64,000 nucleotides of DNA from assembly GCA_905221385.1 (NCBI GenBank), contig CAJNCV010000011.1:1-64000 (forward strand), written 5' to 3'. The notes under the pieces are model-generated. The model had not been told where the DNA came from. It saw only the letters and a program-made list of their open reading frames with translations, and made no database searches. How positions within the stretch are numbered: position 1 is the first letter of the stretch; each line of letters opens with the position of its first letter. Below, piece after piece: positions 50,051 to 59,078 of this stretch. Both the position numbers and the translations under genes were made by a program. This DNA is from a bacterium (lineage in GTDB: Bacteria > Bacillota > Bacilli > Lactobacillales > Streptococcaceae).

Positions 50051-51427
50051 ATGACTAGAACTCAAGCAAATTTAACAGCAATTATGCTTGTACAGCAACT
50101 AGACCCCGATTTTTGGCTAGGTTGGGTAGATAAAACTCCAATTGAATTATCCCAAAATGGAGACTGTAGACCACTATTACAAGAAGTTGTCAACCGTCTG
50201 AACAAAGAAGATATTCCAGTAGCTGAATCATATGGAATTATTCATGATAAAGACGAAATTAGCGTATGGAATCAAGAGCAAATGAAAAACGTTACTGAAC
50301 TCAAAGCTAAGCATGTGCACTTCCTTCTAAAATTCGAAAAAGGTGCTTCTATTCAAAAAATTGCCCTAGCAATTGGAGTTGAACCCCAGTATTTAGAAAA
50401 GTTAAAGTCTGGTCGCTATGGTTTTGAAAATTGCCTAGCATATCTTGTGCATGCTAAAGATGAAAGTAAATATCAGTATTCCCCCGATGAAGTCGTTACA
50501 CTCCTTGGTGAAGATTACTCTAGCATTTACAATCGACGCATGCAAATCTGGATTAAAGGACGTGCTACTAAAGAAGCTAAAGAAACTAGTCTTAGTGTTG
50601 ATTATCTCCTTTCCGAAGTTCTAAAAGGTAATATTACAAAATCAAATATCCTTTTGACTGATGACTACTACAAAGTTTATTCTCTACATAAGCGTAAATT
50701 CGTAGAAGCATTTGACACCATCGCAGAACGCAAAGGCTATAAAGCAATCTCAGACATAGAGGCAGGAAATTTTAAAAAAACCGTCATTTTTATCTATGCA
50801 AAAAGTGGACAAGGGAAAACCAGATTAGCTAAATACCTAATTCAATTATTCCAAGCCGAGTCAAGAAAAAATGGGGAAAATTGGGAATCATGTCTAACTG
50901 CTTCTACTAATGCTTTTGATGAATACAATAGCCAAGAAATCTTGTTTTTAGATGATATCCGAGGTGATAGCTTAACACTTTCAGACTGGCTAAAACTTCT
51001 TGATCCCTACACCATCAGCCCCATTTCTGCCCGTTATCACAACAAGGTAGGGAGCGCTAAAGTAATCATAATCACAAGTACACGAACGCCTTTAGAATTT
51101 TTTAAACTATCTAAAGGAAGCGCAGGAGAAGATAGTGGACAATTTATAAGACGTATAGACTATCTGCTTGAATTGACAGACGATGGCTACCTATTGTCTA
51201 TTCCCTTATCAAAAGCTCTAATCAAGATTAGAGATAACCCCAAAAGCAAACATGTTTTTGAGTCCCTGCCTAACTTCTCCTTCGGTAAACAACGAAAATA
51301 CAAAAGAGGTGAAGCAATTTACAGACTCATAAAAATCGTAAAGCGTAACATGAAATGGGGGCAAAAAAAGACCATCTCTGACACCGACCAAAGTTCCAGA
51401 GACAGCCACAACTCACAACAAAAATAG
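50051..51427 (+). CDS. Rep_2 / SF3-helicase initiator-relaxase
   Basis: This 458-aa protein has an N-terminal rolling-circle Rep domain (Rep_2 type) with the metal-binding HVH (His88, His90; KAKHVHFLL) and a candidate nucleophile tyrosine near FENCLAYLVHAKDE (Tyr131 or a neighbour). A C-terminal SF3 helicase domain follows, with Walker A YAKSGQGKT (249-257) and Walker B ILFLDDIRGD (297-306). Rep_2 plus helicase proteins serve as relaxases of streptococcal integrative mobilizable elements. AGAGG precedes the ATG. It faces the hairpin-rich origin. Confidence 0.85.
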   Translation: MTRTQANLTAIMLVQQLDPDFWLGWVDKTPIELSQNGDCRPLLQEVVNRLNKEDIPVAESYGIIHDKDEISVWNQEQMKNVTELKAKHVHFLLKFEKGASIQKIALAIGVEPQYLEKLKSGRYGFENCLAYLVHAKDESKYQYSPDEVVTLLGEDYSSIYNRRMQIWIKGRATKEAKETSLSVDYLLSEVLKGNITKSNILLTDDYYKVYSLHKRKFVEAFDTIAERKGYKAISDIEAGNFKKTVIFIYAKSGQGKTRLAKYLIQLFQAESRKNGENWESCLTASTNAFDEYNSQEILFLDDIRGDSLTLSDWLKLLDPYTISPISARYHNKVGSAKVIIITSTRTPLEFFKLSKGSAGEDSGQFIRRIDYLLELTDDGYLLSIPLSKALIKIRDNPKSKHVFESLPNFSFGKQRKYKRGEAIYRLIKIVKRNMKWGQKKTISDTDQSSRDSHNSQQK

Positions 51428-51492
51428 TTAACAACCATTTTCGTTGTTGCTATTATCTCAAAAATCGAAAGAAAGTACAAGAGGTAAGCAAG

Positions 51493-51693
51493 ATGAATAC
51501 ACAACAAGTAAAAACGGTAAATGCCGAATTCTTAACTACGCTGGGATTTCCTAAGGCTACTGCTCAACAAATCATTAGACAAAGTAAGCGAAATATGGTA
51601 CAACAGGGATACACCATTTATAATAATCGACGTCTAGGAACCGTTCCTATTACAGCTGTTGAGGCAATTCTTGGTTTTAAGTTACTTGACTAG
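51493..51693 (+). CDS. DUF3173 small protein, putative excisionase-like
   Basis: This 66-aa protein begins MNTQQVKTVNAEFLTTLGFPKATAQQIIRQ. The family (DUF3173) is found just upstream of integrases in streptococcal elements, at the usual place of an excisionase. DNA binding is plausible but not shown. It ends 14 bases before the integrase start. Confidence 0.75.
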   Translation: MNTQQVKTVNAEFLTTLGFPKATAQQIIRQSKRNMVQQGYTIYNNRRLGTVPITAVEAILGFKLLD

Positions 51694-51706
51694 AAAGCAG
51701 GTAACT

Positions 51707-52942
51707 ATGGCAAGAACCAATTTTCAAGATGTCTATGTCGATGAGAAAGGACAATTTTATTATGAAGTCAGTTTAGGTACTGACAAAGTAACAGGAAAAC
51801 GAATCAAGCGAAAAGCACGAAAAAATGAGAATGGAAAGAAATTTTCATCTGCTAAAGAAGCTTACACAGAAGCCATCAGAATCAAGAATGACTACTTGCA
51901 GTCAAATGGTTATTCAAATTATGATTTAACCTATGAGCAGTTCATGAATGCAAGTTATCTTCCCTACTATGAATCTGAAGTTAGTCAGCATACTTATTCT
52001 ACCCGTCAGCCTTCTTTGAAATTAATAATCAAGCGCTTTGGAAAGAAAAAGCTAAAGGATATTTCTGTTCGAGATGTTCAAAACTTCAGGACTTGGCTTC
52101 TCTCAAAAAACGGCGGAAATTATTCTCAGGCTTATGCTGCTCTCACCTTTGGAACCTTTCGAAAGACCTTGGATTTCGCCGTTGATATGCAATATCTTGA
52201 TAGTAATATCTCTATGAAGGTGAAGGCTATCCCAAAAGGTAAAAGTGTTGTTGAGTACTGGACAAAGAAAGAATTCGAAGAGGTCATTAGTAATATTTTT
52301 ATTGAAGACTTCTATGAGCATTTATGCTTTGTACTTCTCTGGCTTTACTTTTGTACCGGTATTCGTGTAAACGAGGGAACCGCTCTCTGGTGGAATAATG
52401 TAGACTTTGAGAAAAAAGAGCTAAGAATCAATCATATGCTAATCATGAAGAATAAAAAGAATTGGACACGTCAGAATCACACAAAAACTGACTCTGGACT
52501 GCGGACAATCTCATTAGACGATGATACTATTGCAGTTCTCAAAGATTGGAAAGAGCGTCAATCAAAATTAGGGAAATTCCAATTCATCCTTAGTTATGAT
52601 GGTAATCCTATGCTGAAATCAACCATTTCACGAATTATTAAGCGTTATTCAAAATTAGCAAATGTTCCTGAAATTCAAGCAAAAGGACTACGACATTCTC
52701 ACGCTTCATACCTTATCAATGAACTCAATGCCTCTGTATTGATTGTGTCAAAGCGCTTAGGTCACTCTAGCCCAGAAATCACTTTGAAGCACTACGCTCA
52801 CCTCTGGAGTGGTGTAGATAAAGAGATAGCTGAGAATATGTCAGGACTAATCAATATTAGCCACCCAGAGCAAACTTCTGTGAACTTCAATGGCAACCAA
52901 GCATTATCGAAAGTGTCGCCAAAATCGTCTCCAAAAACTTAA
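51707..52942 (+). CDS. int: Tyrosine site-specific integrase
   Basis: This 411-aa phage-type integrase has an N-terminal arm-binding domain (residues 1-65), a core-binding SAM-like domain (about 75-165) and the catalytic domain with Arg220 (CTGIRVNEG), the LRHSHAS box, LGHSSPE and the tyrosine box LKHYAHLW. I chose the ATG at 51707 (MARTNFQDVY), preceded by CAGGT. The frame extends to 51659 but overlaps DUF3173. It ends 50 bp before attR. Its last codons carry CGTCTCCAAAA-type repeats. Confidence 0.93.
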   Translation: MARTNFQDVYVDEKGQFYYEVSLGTDKVTGKRIKRKARKNENGKKFSSAKEAYTEAIRIKNDYLQSNGYSNYDLTYEQFMNASYLPYYESEVSQHTYSTRQPSLKLIIKRFGKKKLKDISVRDVQNFRTWLLSKNGGNYSQAYAALTFGTFRKTLDFAVDMQYLDSNISMKVKAIPKGKSVVEYWTKKEFEEVISNIFIEDFYEHLCFVLLWLYFCTGIRVNEGTALWWNNVDFEKKELRINHMLIMKNKKNWTRQNHTKTDSGLRTISLDDDTIAVLKDWKERQSKLGKFQFILSYDGNPMLKSTISRIIKRYSKLANVPEIQAKGLRHSHASYLINELNASVLIVSKRLGHSSPEITLKHYAHLWSGVDKEIAENMSGLINISHPEQTSVNFNGNQALSKVSPKSSPKT

Positions 52943-52992
52943 TTATTAGCTGAAAGCACTGTTATATCAACGTTTCTAAGTACCTAGTTAGT

Positions 52993-53015
52993 CGTTGAGT
53001 GGGAATGATGTATAA
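52993..53015. repeat. Right attachment site (attR)
   Basis: CGTTGAGTGGGAAT at 52993-53006 repeats the guaA 3' end exactly; the following bases agree except for two A/G changes. It is 50 bp downstream of the integrase stop. Confidence 0.88.
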
Positions 53016-53141
53016 ACATGATTTGAAGTGAAATGGTTGATTTAACAGCATTTTCAGTTATTATAAAAGGTTAAAAATCAATCAAAATTGATTGGTTCCC
53101 CACCAAAAACCCCACCAGAAATATTCTGATGGGATTTTTTT
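53016..53141. repeat. Second att-arm region, similar to the left end of the element
   Basis: The order after attL is repeated after attR at nearly the same distances. GATTTAACAGC stands 46 bp from the core start here (53039-53049) and 47 bp at the left. ATTATAAA (53060-53067) follows after about 20 bp. Two copies of CCCCACCA 12 bp apart (53098-53117) then take the place of the TGTCTCCAAAG repeats. A terminator-like hairpin (CCACCAGAA/TTCTGATGG, 53112-53132) ends the block. Confidence 0.6.
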
Positions 53142-53296
53142 TATATTAAATTTTATTTTTCTATTATTCGATGCTTCGTTTTAATTTCAAAAATTTACCT
53201 TTAATCACTTCTATAGTTTCCTTGATTAAAATACATAATTTACATTTAAATTGTTATTGTTTTGTACATTTAATATACGGAGTGCATTAAAAATTA

Positions 53297-53884
53297 TCAC
53301 AAATATCTTTCAATATACTCTATGAATATAAAAGGTTCTATATCCTTGTGAGGGAGACCTTTAGATAGAGTAAGACATTGTTTTGCTGTCCCTTTTCCTG
53401 GTCGATAGTAAAATGTTCTAATCCCTTGAAGAAACATTCCAAAACTCGAATGACGTTCCGAGGCTGTCATCTCATCTAAATATTTGTCAACAGCTAAAGC
53501 GAATATATTTCCATAATACCTATCATCATCAAATCTTGTTCTAGTCATATAATCTCGAATATCATAAAGCATGGATCTCATATTTTGATAATTTGGTGCC
53601 CCAGCTAACTTTCGACTCGCTCGACATATTCCATCAACATAACTATATGCATCGTTTACAAAATTAAATTCCCAACACCTCTTAGAATCAAAATACTTGT
53701 ATTCCAAATCTAACTGTGATTTTAATGACCGTAAGATAGTTAGCGCTGTACTATTGTCATTATTTTTTATAGCCAAATAAGCTTCTTCAACTCCAATAGT
53801 ATAAAATTCAATATGCTGGTTAATTTCAAAACCTAAAACGCCTGTAATATCAAATTTAAGTAAATCATATTGTAAAGTAATCAT
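53297..53884 (-). CDS. Unknown third protein of the Gabija-like operon
   Basis: This 195-aa protein is not recognised. It begins MITLQYDLLKFDITGVLGFE and is largely helical, with no membrane segment or known motif. It lies 37 bp after the helicase gene on the same strand, with AGGAG before the ATG. It may be an accessory part of the defence system or an unrelated cargo gene. Confidence 0.6.
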   Translation of the reverse strand: MITLQYDLLKFDITGVLGFEINQHIEFYTIGVEEAYLAIKNNDNSTALTILRSLKSQLDLEYKYFDSKRCWEFNFVNDAYSYVDGICRASRKLAGAPNYQNMRSMLYDIRDYMTRTRFDDDRYYGNIFALAVDKYLDEMTASERHSSFGMFLQGIRTFYYRPGKGTAKQCLTLSKGLPHKDIEPFIFIEYIERYL

Positions 53885-53921
53885 ATCTCCTCCTTATCTA
53901 AAACTAACCAAATAGAATAGT

Positions 53922-55844
53922 TTACTCATCAATTAAAGTTGAAACATCGACAATATCACTCTCTTCAAAATATTTTTGTGCTTTTTCAATAATCTGTCTA
54001 TCATTACTTGGCATATAAATAATTAAATTTTTCATAGCTCTAGTAATGGTGACGTAAAATAATTTTCTCGTTCTATTTTGAACCTTCTCACTTGTAGAAC
54101 CTTTGCCAAATAGAGTATCAAAATTATATTGATTCCATTTTCCATTATCTAACAAAATTAAGACATTCTCATACTCACTGCCTTTAACCTTATGCTGAGT
54201 TATGACAGACACATATTCTCTGAGATAGGCAATACTATTGACATATTCTTGAAATGGCATTATCTTAAGTCTCGACCATAAATAATATCCCTTATTGTTA
54301 ATAAAATTAGTAAATAAGTCATCCTTTGAGATTAGTTCATGTTCCTCTGCAAGTTCTATTACTTTTCCAATTGTAATATCAGCAGCAGAGATTTCTGTCA
54401 TAACTTTAGATAGACTAATTTTATCTCTGGACGAAGTTATTTTAAACTTAGTAATACGTAAAAATTCATTATGCTTACCTGTTTTATATAGTTCTACTAA
54501 CTCATAGACTAAATCCAACCTTTTAAGAATCCTATCCCTATCTGTGCCCGCTTCATATCTACTGTTTAACCCATTAAATTTATAAGATAATAGCGATTCT
54601 TTATTAACTTTACTCTTATTACTAACTTCTTCAAACGAGCATGTCTTAATTTCATCGTAAAAAGCTGATAGTTCTGGATTGGATTTAATCTCACCAACTA
54701 TTAAGGGACCACCCCTTCTAACAACTATTTGAGCTTCTTCTACTAGTTCTTCAAATGATTTTCCTTCATCAACTATCTTGTTTGCACTAATTCTCTTCCT
54801 CATTTCTGTAATTAAATTTACAAATAAATCAGAATTATATAATTCAAATAGTTTAGAGAAACCAGCCATTTCTGCATTAAGTTTATGTGTTAAGCGTAAT
54901 TCCTTTGTTTTTTTAGATATATCAAATCCTAAATCTCTATATAATTTACTATTTCTAAGGACATTAAGTGCATCAGTATCATTCCCATAGACAAATTTAA
55001 CTGTTCCTGTAATGATACTCCCATTGTGCATATTGGGAGCTGTGTCATCGTTAGAGGGAGTTTGAATCAAACCATCAATTCTAAATTTATTGGCTAAATC
55101 AATAACTTTTTGAGGATTACGACGATTTTGAGATTTTTGTATCTTTTCCAAATTATAAGACTCTAAGTCTCCTACTCCTGCATCATAAATTGCTTGCATA
55201 GAATCTCCAAAAAAACCTACAATATTCTTCTTTGTACTTTTTGGGAGATGCTCCAACAAAATTTTTACAATTAATGGACTTGTATCTTGATATTCGTCAA
55301 CAAAAATATAGTTTGTAATATCCGCCAGAATATCGCATAGTTTCCTATATTTCGAAAACATTTTTTCAGCAACTATAAGAAGATGATCATGACTTATTTG
55401 AACTTTATTTTCGGATATATTCATAGAATACCATTCAGCATAGTCAACACGAACATTATCAAAGTAATCAAGTGAGATAGTTTCTCGACCAGATAATTCT
55501 TTTGGGACAATGAATAATTTTTGGGTATCATCATTTATTAATTCAACAAGGCATTCTTTAAGCTCTATTTGAAACCTTCCAATTATATGCCAAATAAACT
55601 CATGAATTGTCGATACCCATAAATTTTCATTAACGATCCGTGATTTTATCTCTGCAACAGCGTTGTTAGTATAGGTAATACATACAATTGATTTCTTGGG
55701 TTCTTCAATAGATATTTTTTCAATAATAGAAATTAGTGAATAAGTTTTTCCACTTCCGGCTCCACCTTCTAGAAGAAAATCATGGCCTCGTTTTATTGCT
55801 TCAAATACTTTCTCTACCTCTGGCTCTATTATTCTCTCAACCAT
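53922..55844 (-). CDS. UvrD/Rep-like helicase, GajB-type
   Basis: This 640-aa superfamily 1 helicase has Walker A GGAGSGKT (27-34), motif II FVDEYQDTS (181-189), a late motif QHKVKGSEYENVLIL and the terminal YVTITRAMKNLIIY. It is longer than typical GajB (about 500 aa). The start overlaps the end of the ATPase-nuclease gene by 16 bases, so the two are made together. A UvrD-like helicase beside an OLD-TOPRIM protein is the Gabija (class 2 OLD) arrangement. Confidence 0.8.
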   Translation of the reverse strand: MVERIIEPEVEKVFEAIKRGHDFLLEGGAGSGKTYSLISIIEKISIEEPKKSIVCITYTNNAVAEIKSRIVNENLWVSTIHEFIWHIIGRFQIELKECLVELINDDTQKLFIVPKELSGRETISLDYFDNVRVDYAEWYSMNISENKVQISHDHLLIVAEKMFSKYRKLCDILADITNYIFVDEYQDTSPLIVKILLEHLPKSTKKNIVGFFGDSMQAIYDAGVGDLESYNLEKIQKSQNRRNPQKVIDLANKFRIDGLIQTPSNDDTAPNMHNGSIITGTVKFVYGNDTDALNVLRNSKLYRDLGFDISKKTKELRLTHKLNAEMAGFSKLFELYNSDLFVNLITEMRKRISANKIVDEGKSFEELVEEAQIVVRRGGPLIVGEIKSNPELSAFYDEIKTCSFEEVSNKSKVNKESLLSYKFNGLNSRYEAGTDRDRILKRLDLVYELVELYKTGKHNEFLRITKFKITSSRDKISLSKVMTEISAADITIGKVIELAEEHELISKDDLFTNFINNKGYYLWSRLKIMPFQEYVNSIAYLREYVSVITQHKVKGSEYENVLILLDNGKWNQYNFDTLFGKGSTSEKVQNRTRKLFYVTITRAMKNLIIYMPSNDRQIIEKAQKYFEESDIVDVSTLIDE

Positions 55845-57859
55845 AATAACCCCTCCTCAATATATTTGGGAACTTTCCAAGTGTTTTCTTCGCCTTCAAA
55901 ATATAATAAACTTGATGCAAATGCAGATTTTTTGTTCACTTTATCTCTAGCAAATTTATAGAAATCCTCTATTTCACTATCATCAAAGTTTTTTAAAGCT
56001 TCAAATTTAATAAGACCTTCTTTTTGATTAATAATGAATTGTTTATTTAAACTGATAAAGGCATCCTCAAAGCTAGCAGGCTGATAACTACTTTCATCTT
56101 CAGGAATTTGGTATGCAATACGAATTCTATTATCTGATGTTATTTTTTCTGCAAAACTCTTTTTAGCTACCATTGAAAATACTTCATCCCCAGAAATGTC
56201 AAAAAAACTTTTAATTGAAGTATTTGTTGTAGAGGTAGCATATTCTGCCGAGCAAGAAGTCAAGCGATTATTTCCATTTTTATTCGCAGGATCAATATCC
56301 GTAATTATCAATACTTTTATTCCTAAAAAGTCAAATAACTTCCTAAACACTTGTGAATGAGCTCCTGTTTCAATGATTGAAATATTTTGCGAGAGCAAAG
56401 GCATAACATTAGAATCTTGCTCTATTGGATTAGCTATATCCACTTTCTGCATCATCGTTGGAAGTAATATCCTTTCAGTATCACCTTCAATACAGATTAC
56501 TTTATCTGCAAAAAATAATTCACTGCTATTAAGAGTGAGGTACTGTTTTACAAATCTATATCCTAATTGATCCTCTCTATATTCTTCTTTCAATGAATTA
56601 AAAGCTTTTGATATTGCTTTGCCATTGTCACGCTTAAAATAAATTAAATCATCAAAGTTACAGTCAGACACTATGTGAGATGAGTGAGTTGTGATTACAG
56701 TTTGAATACTGCTAGTCTCTTCACTTACTTTTAATTCATCATCGTGTTCTTTTAGTAAACCTTTGATATTCTTGATAAAAATATATTGTAATTGTGGATG
56801 CGTATGAGATTCTGGCTCCTCAATATAAACTAGATTAATATCAGCAGGATCACTTTTTATACCCGCCATCAATGTCTCAATTTCAAAAATCATTCCGTAT
56901 AGATTCAAATATCCCAGTCCATTGAATGATTCTGGTAATAAACTATCATCATGCTTATAATATAGCGTCGTATTGTTACTTAAAATATCTTTCTCAGACA
57001 GTGATGAATGAATTGTCAACTCTGCTTCACTATCATTTCCACCAAATTTTTTGACTCGCTCAAAGACTTGAGTAAATATACCTTCATTGCTATCATCACC
57101 ACTATAGGCTTTCGTTAAAGCCTCATCTGCCTTTAAAATTGCAGATTGAAGTAAAGTATTTGCATTGCTGTCAATATCTTCACCATTATTTAATTTATAA
57201 AATAGATTTGACGTCTTAGACAATGAATGATTATTTTCTTTATTAGAGACTTCTCGACTAGCACTAATCCCTCTTACTTTAATAATTTTATGAACATCAT
57301 CCATTTTAAGTAAATTAGATTTTTCTTCTGTTAATTCTTGAGTAGAAGGATTGTATCCCAGTGAGTAAACCTGCATTTCAAAAAATTCACTCATATTTTT
57401 CTTCATGAACAACTCAAACTTTGAAAACTCATTTATAAAATCACAAGCCAAACTACTTATCTCGCGAAGCTTTTTAGTAGGTATTATATACGAGAATTCA
57501 AGAATAATAAGATTGTTATCCGGATTTAAATCCATCATAAATCCTTGAATGTTTTGATAAGAATCTAATTCTGAGTATTGAATCCAAATTTGAAGATTAA
57601 TTCCTAAAATAGACTCTAATTCTGAATCAGGAGTATCCGAGACCTTTTTTATATTTTCAAAAATTACTTTTCTATGATCTAAATTTATATCTTCCCAGGT
57701 TAAACTAGAACTTTTATTGATTATCTTATTCAATACAGATAAAACTGAGGTTTTGCCGCAATTATTTTTCCCAACAATTAAAGACAATTCACTCTTCAAT
57801 TCTAAAGAAAAATCCTTCAATAGACGATAATTTTCAATATTAATTTTTTTAACTTTCAT
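55829..57859 (-). CDS. OLD-family ATPase-TOPRIM nuclease, GajA-type
   Basis: This 676-aa protein starts with an ABC/SMC-like ATPase domain: P-loop VGKNNCGKTS (29-38), a Walker B YIEEPESHTHP (345-355) and the H-loop TTHSSHI (390-396). A C-terminal TOPRIM domain follows, with VICIEGDTE (Glu458, Gly459) and DID at 521-523, the metal ligands. OLD nucleases paired with UvrD helicases defend against phage by cutting DNA. The extra length over GajA lies mainly in the insert at residues 60-340. Confidence 0.82.
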   Translation of the reverse strand: MKVKKINIENYRLLKDFSLELKSELSLIVGKNNCGKTSVLSVLNKIINKSSSLTWEDINLDHRKVIFENIKKVSDTPDSELESILGINLQIWIQYSELDSYQNIQGFMMDLNPDNNLIILEFSYIIPTKKLREISSLACDFINEFSKFELFMKKNMSEFFEMQVYSLGYNPSTQELTEEKSNLLKMDDVHKIIKVRGISASREVSNKENNHSLSKTSNLFYKLNNGEDIDSNANTLLQSAILKADEALTKAYSGDDSNEGIFTQVFERVKKFGGNDSEAELTIHSSLSEKDILSNNTTLYYKHDDSLLPESFNGLGYLNLYGMIFEIETLMAGIKSDPADINLVYIEEPESHTHPQLQYIFIKNIKGLLKEHDDELKVSEETSSIQTVITTHSSHIVSDCNFDDLIYFKRDNGKAISKAFNSLKEEYREDQLGYRFVKQYLTLNSSELFFADKVICIEGDTERILLPTMMQKVDIANPIEQDSNVMPLLSQNISIIETGAHSQVFRKLFDFLGIKVLIITDIDPANKNGNNRLTSCSAEYATSTTNTSIKSFFDISGDEVFSMVAKKSFAEKITSDNRIRIAYQIPEDESSYQPASFEDAFISLNKQFIINQKEGLIKFEALKNFDDSEIEDFYKFARDKVNKKSAFASSLLYFEGEENTWKVPKYIEEGLLWLRE

Positions 57860-58247
57860 AAATTCTACCTTTTTTCATTTTCATAAAGTCCCCTCAATCT
57901 TTGCGTCCTAATTTCTACATTTCTTAACACTAATTTATTTTTCTAAAATTAAAGTTTGGAATGCATCTACTACTATGATTCACATGCTTTAAAGTTATAA
58001 ATGAATAATCGTATTTCTTAAGAAAATTGAATTTACAAAAAAATTCTAAAGATTAATTTTAAAATGCTTTATAGCTTTTCAAACCTATTTTTAATATACT
58101 TGTAACGATTTATATAACTCTTCGTATTCTGATAAATCGTTTATAATTAAAAAAATATGATTTGAATGAAAATACTTGTTTAAAAATTATTTTCAGAAAT
58201 TGGAATAGAAACTTTTTTAGCATCTCGAATTTTATAATTTTAAACAA
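57860..58247. other. AT-rich gap with a possible gene remnant
   Basis: This 388-bp region has very low GC and no intact gene. A 10-bp inverted repeat, AACGATTTAT/ATAAATCGTT, lies at 58104-58113 and 58132-58141. On the minus strand two adjoining frames would read IRDAKKVSIPISENNF and, one frame over, NKYFHSNHIFLIINDLSEY, ending at about 58090. This looks like the degraded tail of a gene broken by a frameshift. Confidence 0.4.
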
Positions 58248-58823
58248 CTAAATTACTTCTGAACTGTATATGTTCTTTTGTACTTTAAGATACTCTTTTA
58301 GATTAATAATTTTGTCGTTCTGATAAGTTTTTCTTTTAGTTTCATTATGATATACATAGTTGTTTGCTTCAGCTAACTGCTCTGTATAAGTCTTTACCAA
58401 TTCAAATAATTCATCAAGAGATGTATCTAATTCTAATTTCTTTAGCAGAGATTCATTTTTATTTAAGAAATTTAAAAACTTATCAATATCTTTCTCAGTC
58501 AATTCTCCTTTTTGAGCGGTAATTAAATACTGAGTTAACCTCTTTATTAAAGATTTTGATACACTATTCATTTGAATACTACGATAGCCGTAATAACCAA
58601 TTCCTCCTACAGCTAAAACTCCTGCACCTATTAGTCCAACTTTTATAGCCTTATTGCCGATTAATTTATTTGAAGTATCTTTAGAAAAATCTACAGCTTT
58701 GTGATGCTTAATAATCTGTCCCTTATTATTTCTGATAACTGAACCAAATTGTTTGTATATACCTGATTCTAAGCCCTTTTGAATATCGTTGGGTATAACT
58801 AAATTAATATTATTAATAACCAT
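58248..58823 (-). CDS. Hypothetical single-span membrane protein
   Basis: This 191-aa protein has one glycine-rich hydrophobic segment (about residues 59-80, VGLIGAGVLAVGGIGYYGY) between two soluble parts. The N-terminal part has little homology that I recognise, and the C-terminal part is helical and charged. AGGGAG precedes the ATG. It lies next to the Gabija-like operon in low-GC DNA. It could be a defence effector or a remnant of the mobile element, but I cannot assign a role. Confidence 0.55.
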   Translation of the reverse strand: MVINNINLVIPNDIQKGLESGIYKQFGSVIRNNKGQIIKHHKAVDFSKDTSNKLIGNKAIKVGLIGAGVLAVGGIGYYGYRSIQMNSVSKSLIKRLTQYLITAQKGELTEKDIDKFLNFLNKNESLLKKLELDTSLDELFELVKTYTEQLAEANNYVYHNETKRKTYQNDKIINLKEYLKVQKNIYSSEVI

Positions 58824-58945
58824 AATAAAAACTCCCTTATATAAACTTCTCTTAAATTATACCATCAAAAATGACTATTTGACACCCCAATATTAGGAAA
58901 ATATCTCGACTCTCTACTCCTCTTTTTAAATCCCTGAAACCATGC

Positions 58946-58951
58946 TATAAT
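58946..58951 (+). promoter_or_regulatory. Distal extended -10 promoter of the Bce-type operon
   Basis: TGC precedes TATAAT at 58946-58951. There is no clear -35 box. It would give a leader of about 120 bases before the ATPase gene. Confidence 0.55.
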
Positions 58952-59003
58952 ATAGTAAGCATAAGTCCAATAACCTGACTATAAAAGTCGGCTATAAAGA
59001 TTT

Positions 59004-59020
59004 CTTACATCATCCGTAAG
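59004..59020. promoter_or_regulatory. Candidate BceR-type operator
   Basis: CTTAC (59004-59008) and GTAAG (59016-59020) form an inverted repeat with a 7-bp centre. It lies right before a second possible promoter, whose TATAAT is at 59044-59049. BceR-like regulators bind inverted repeats upstream of the -35 region of their transporter genes. Confidence 0.45.
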
Positions 59021-59078
59021 TGTTATTCTACTCTGATTCATACTATAATAAAAGTAACAAAAGATGGAGGTGTTTCAC

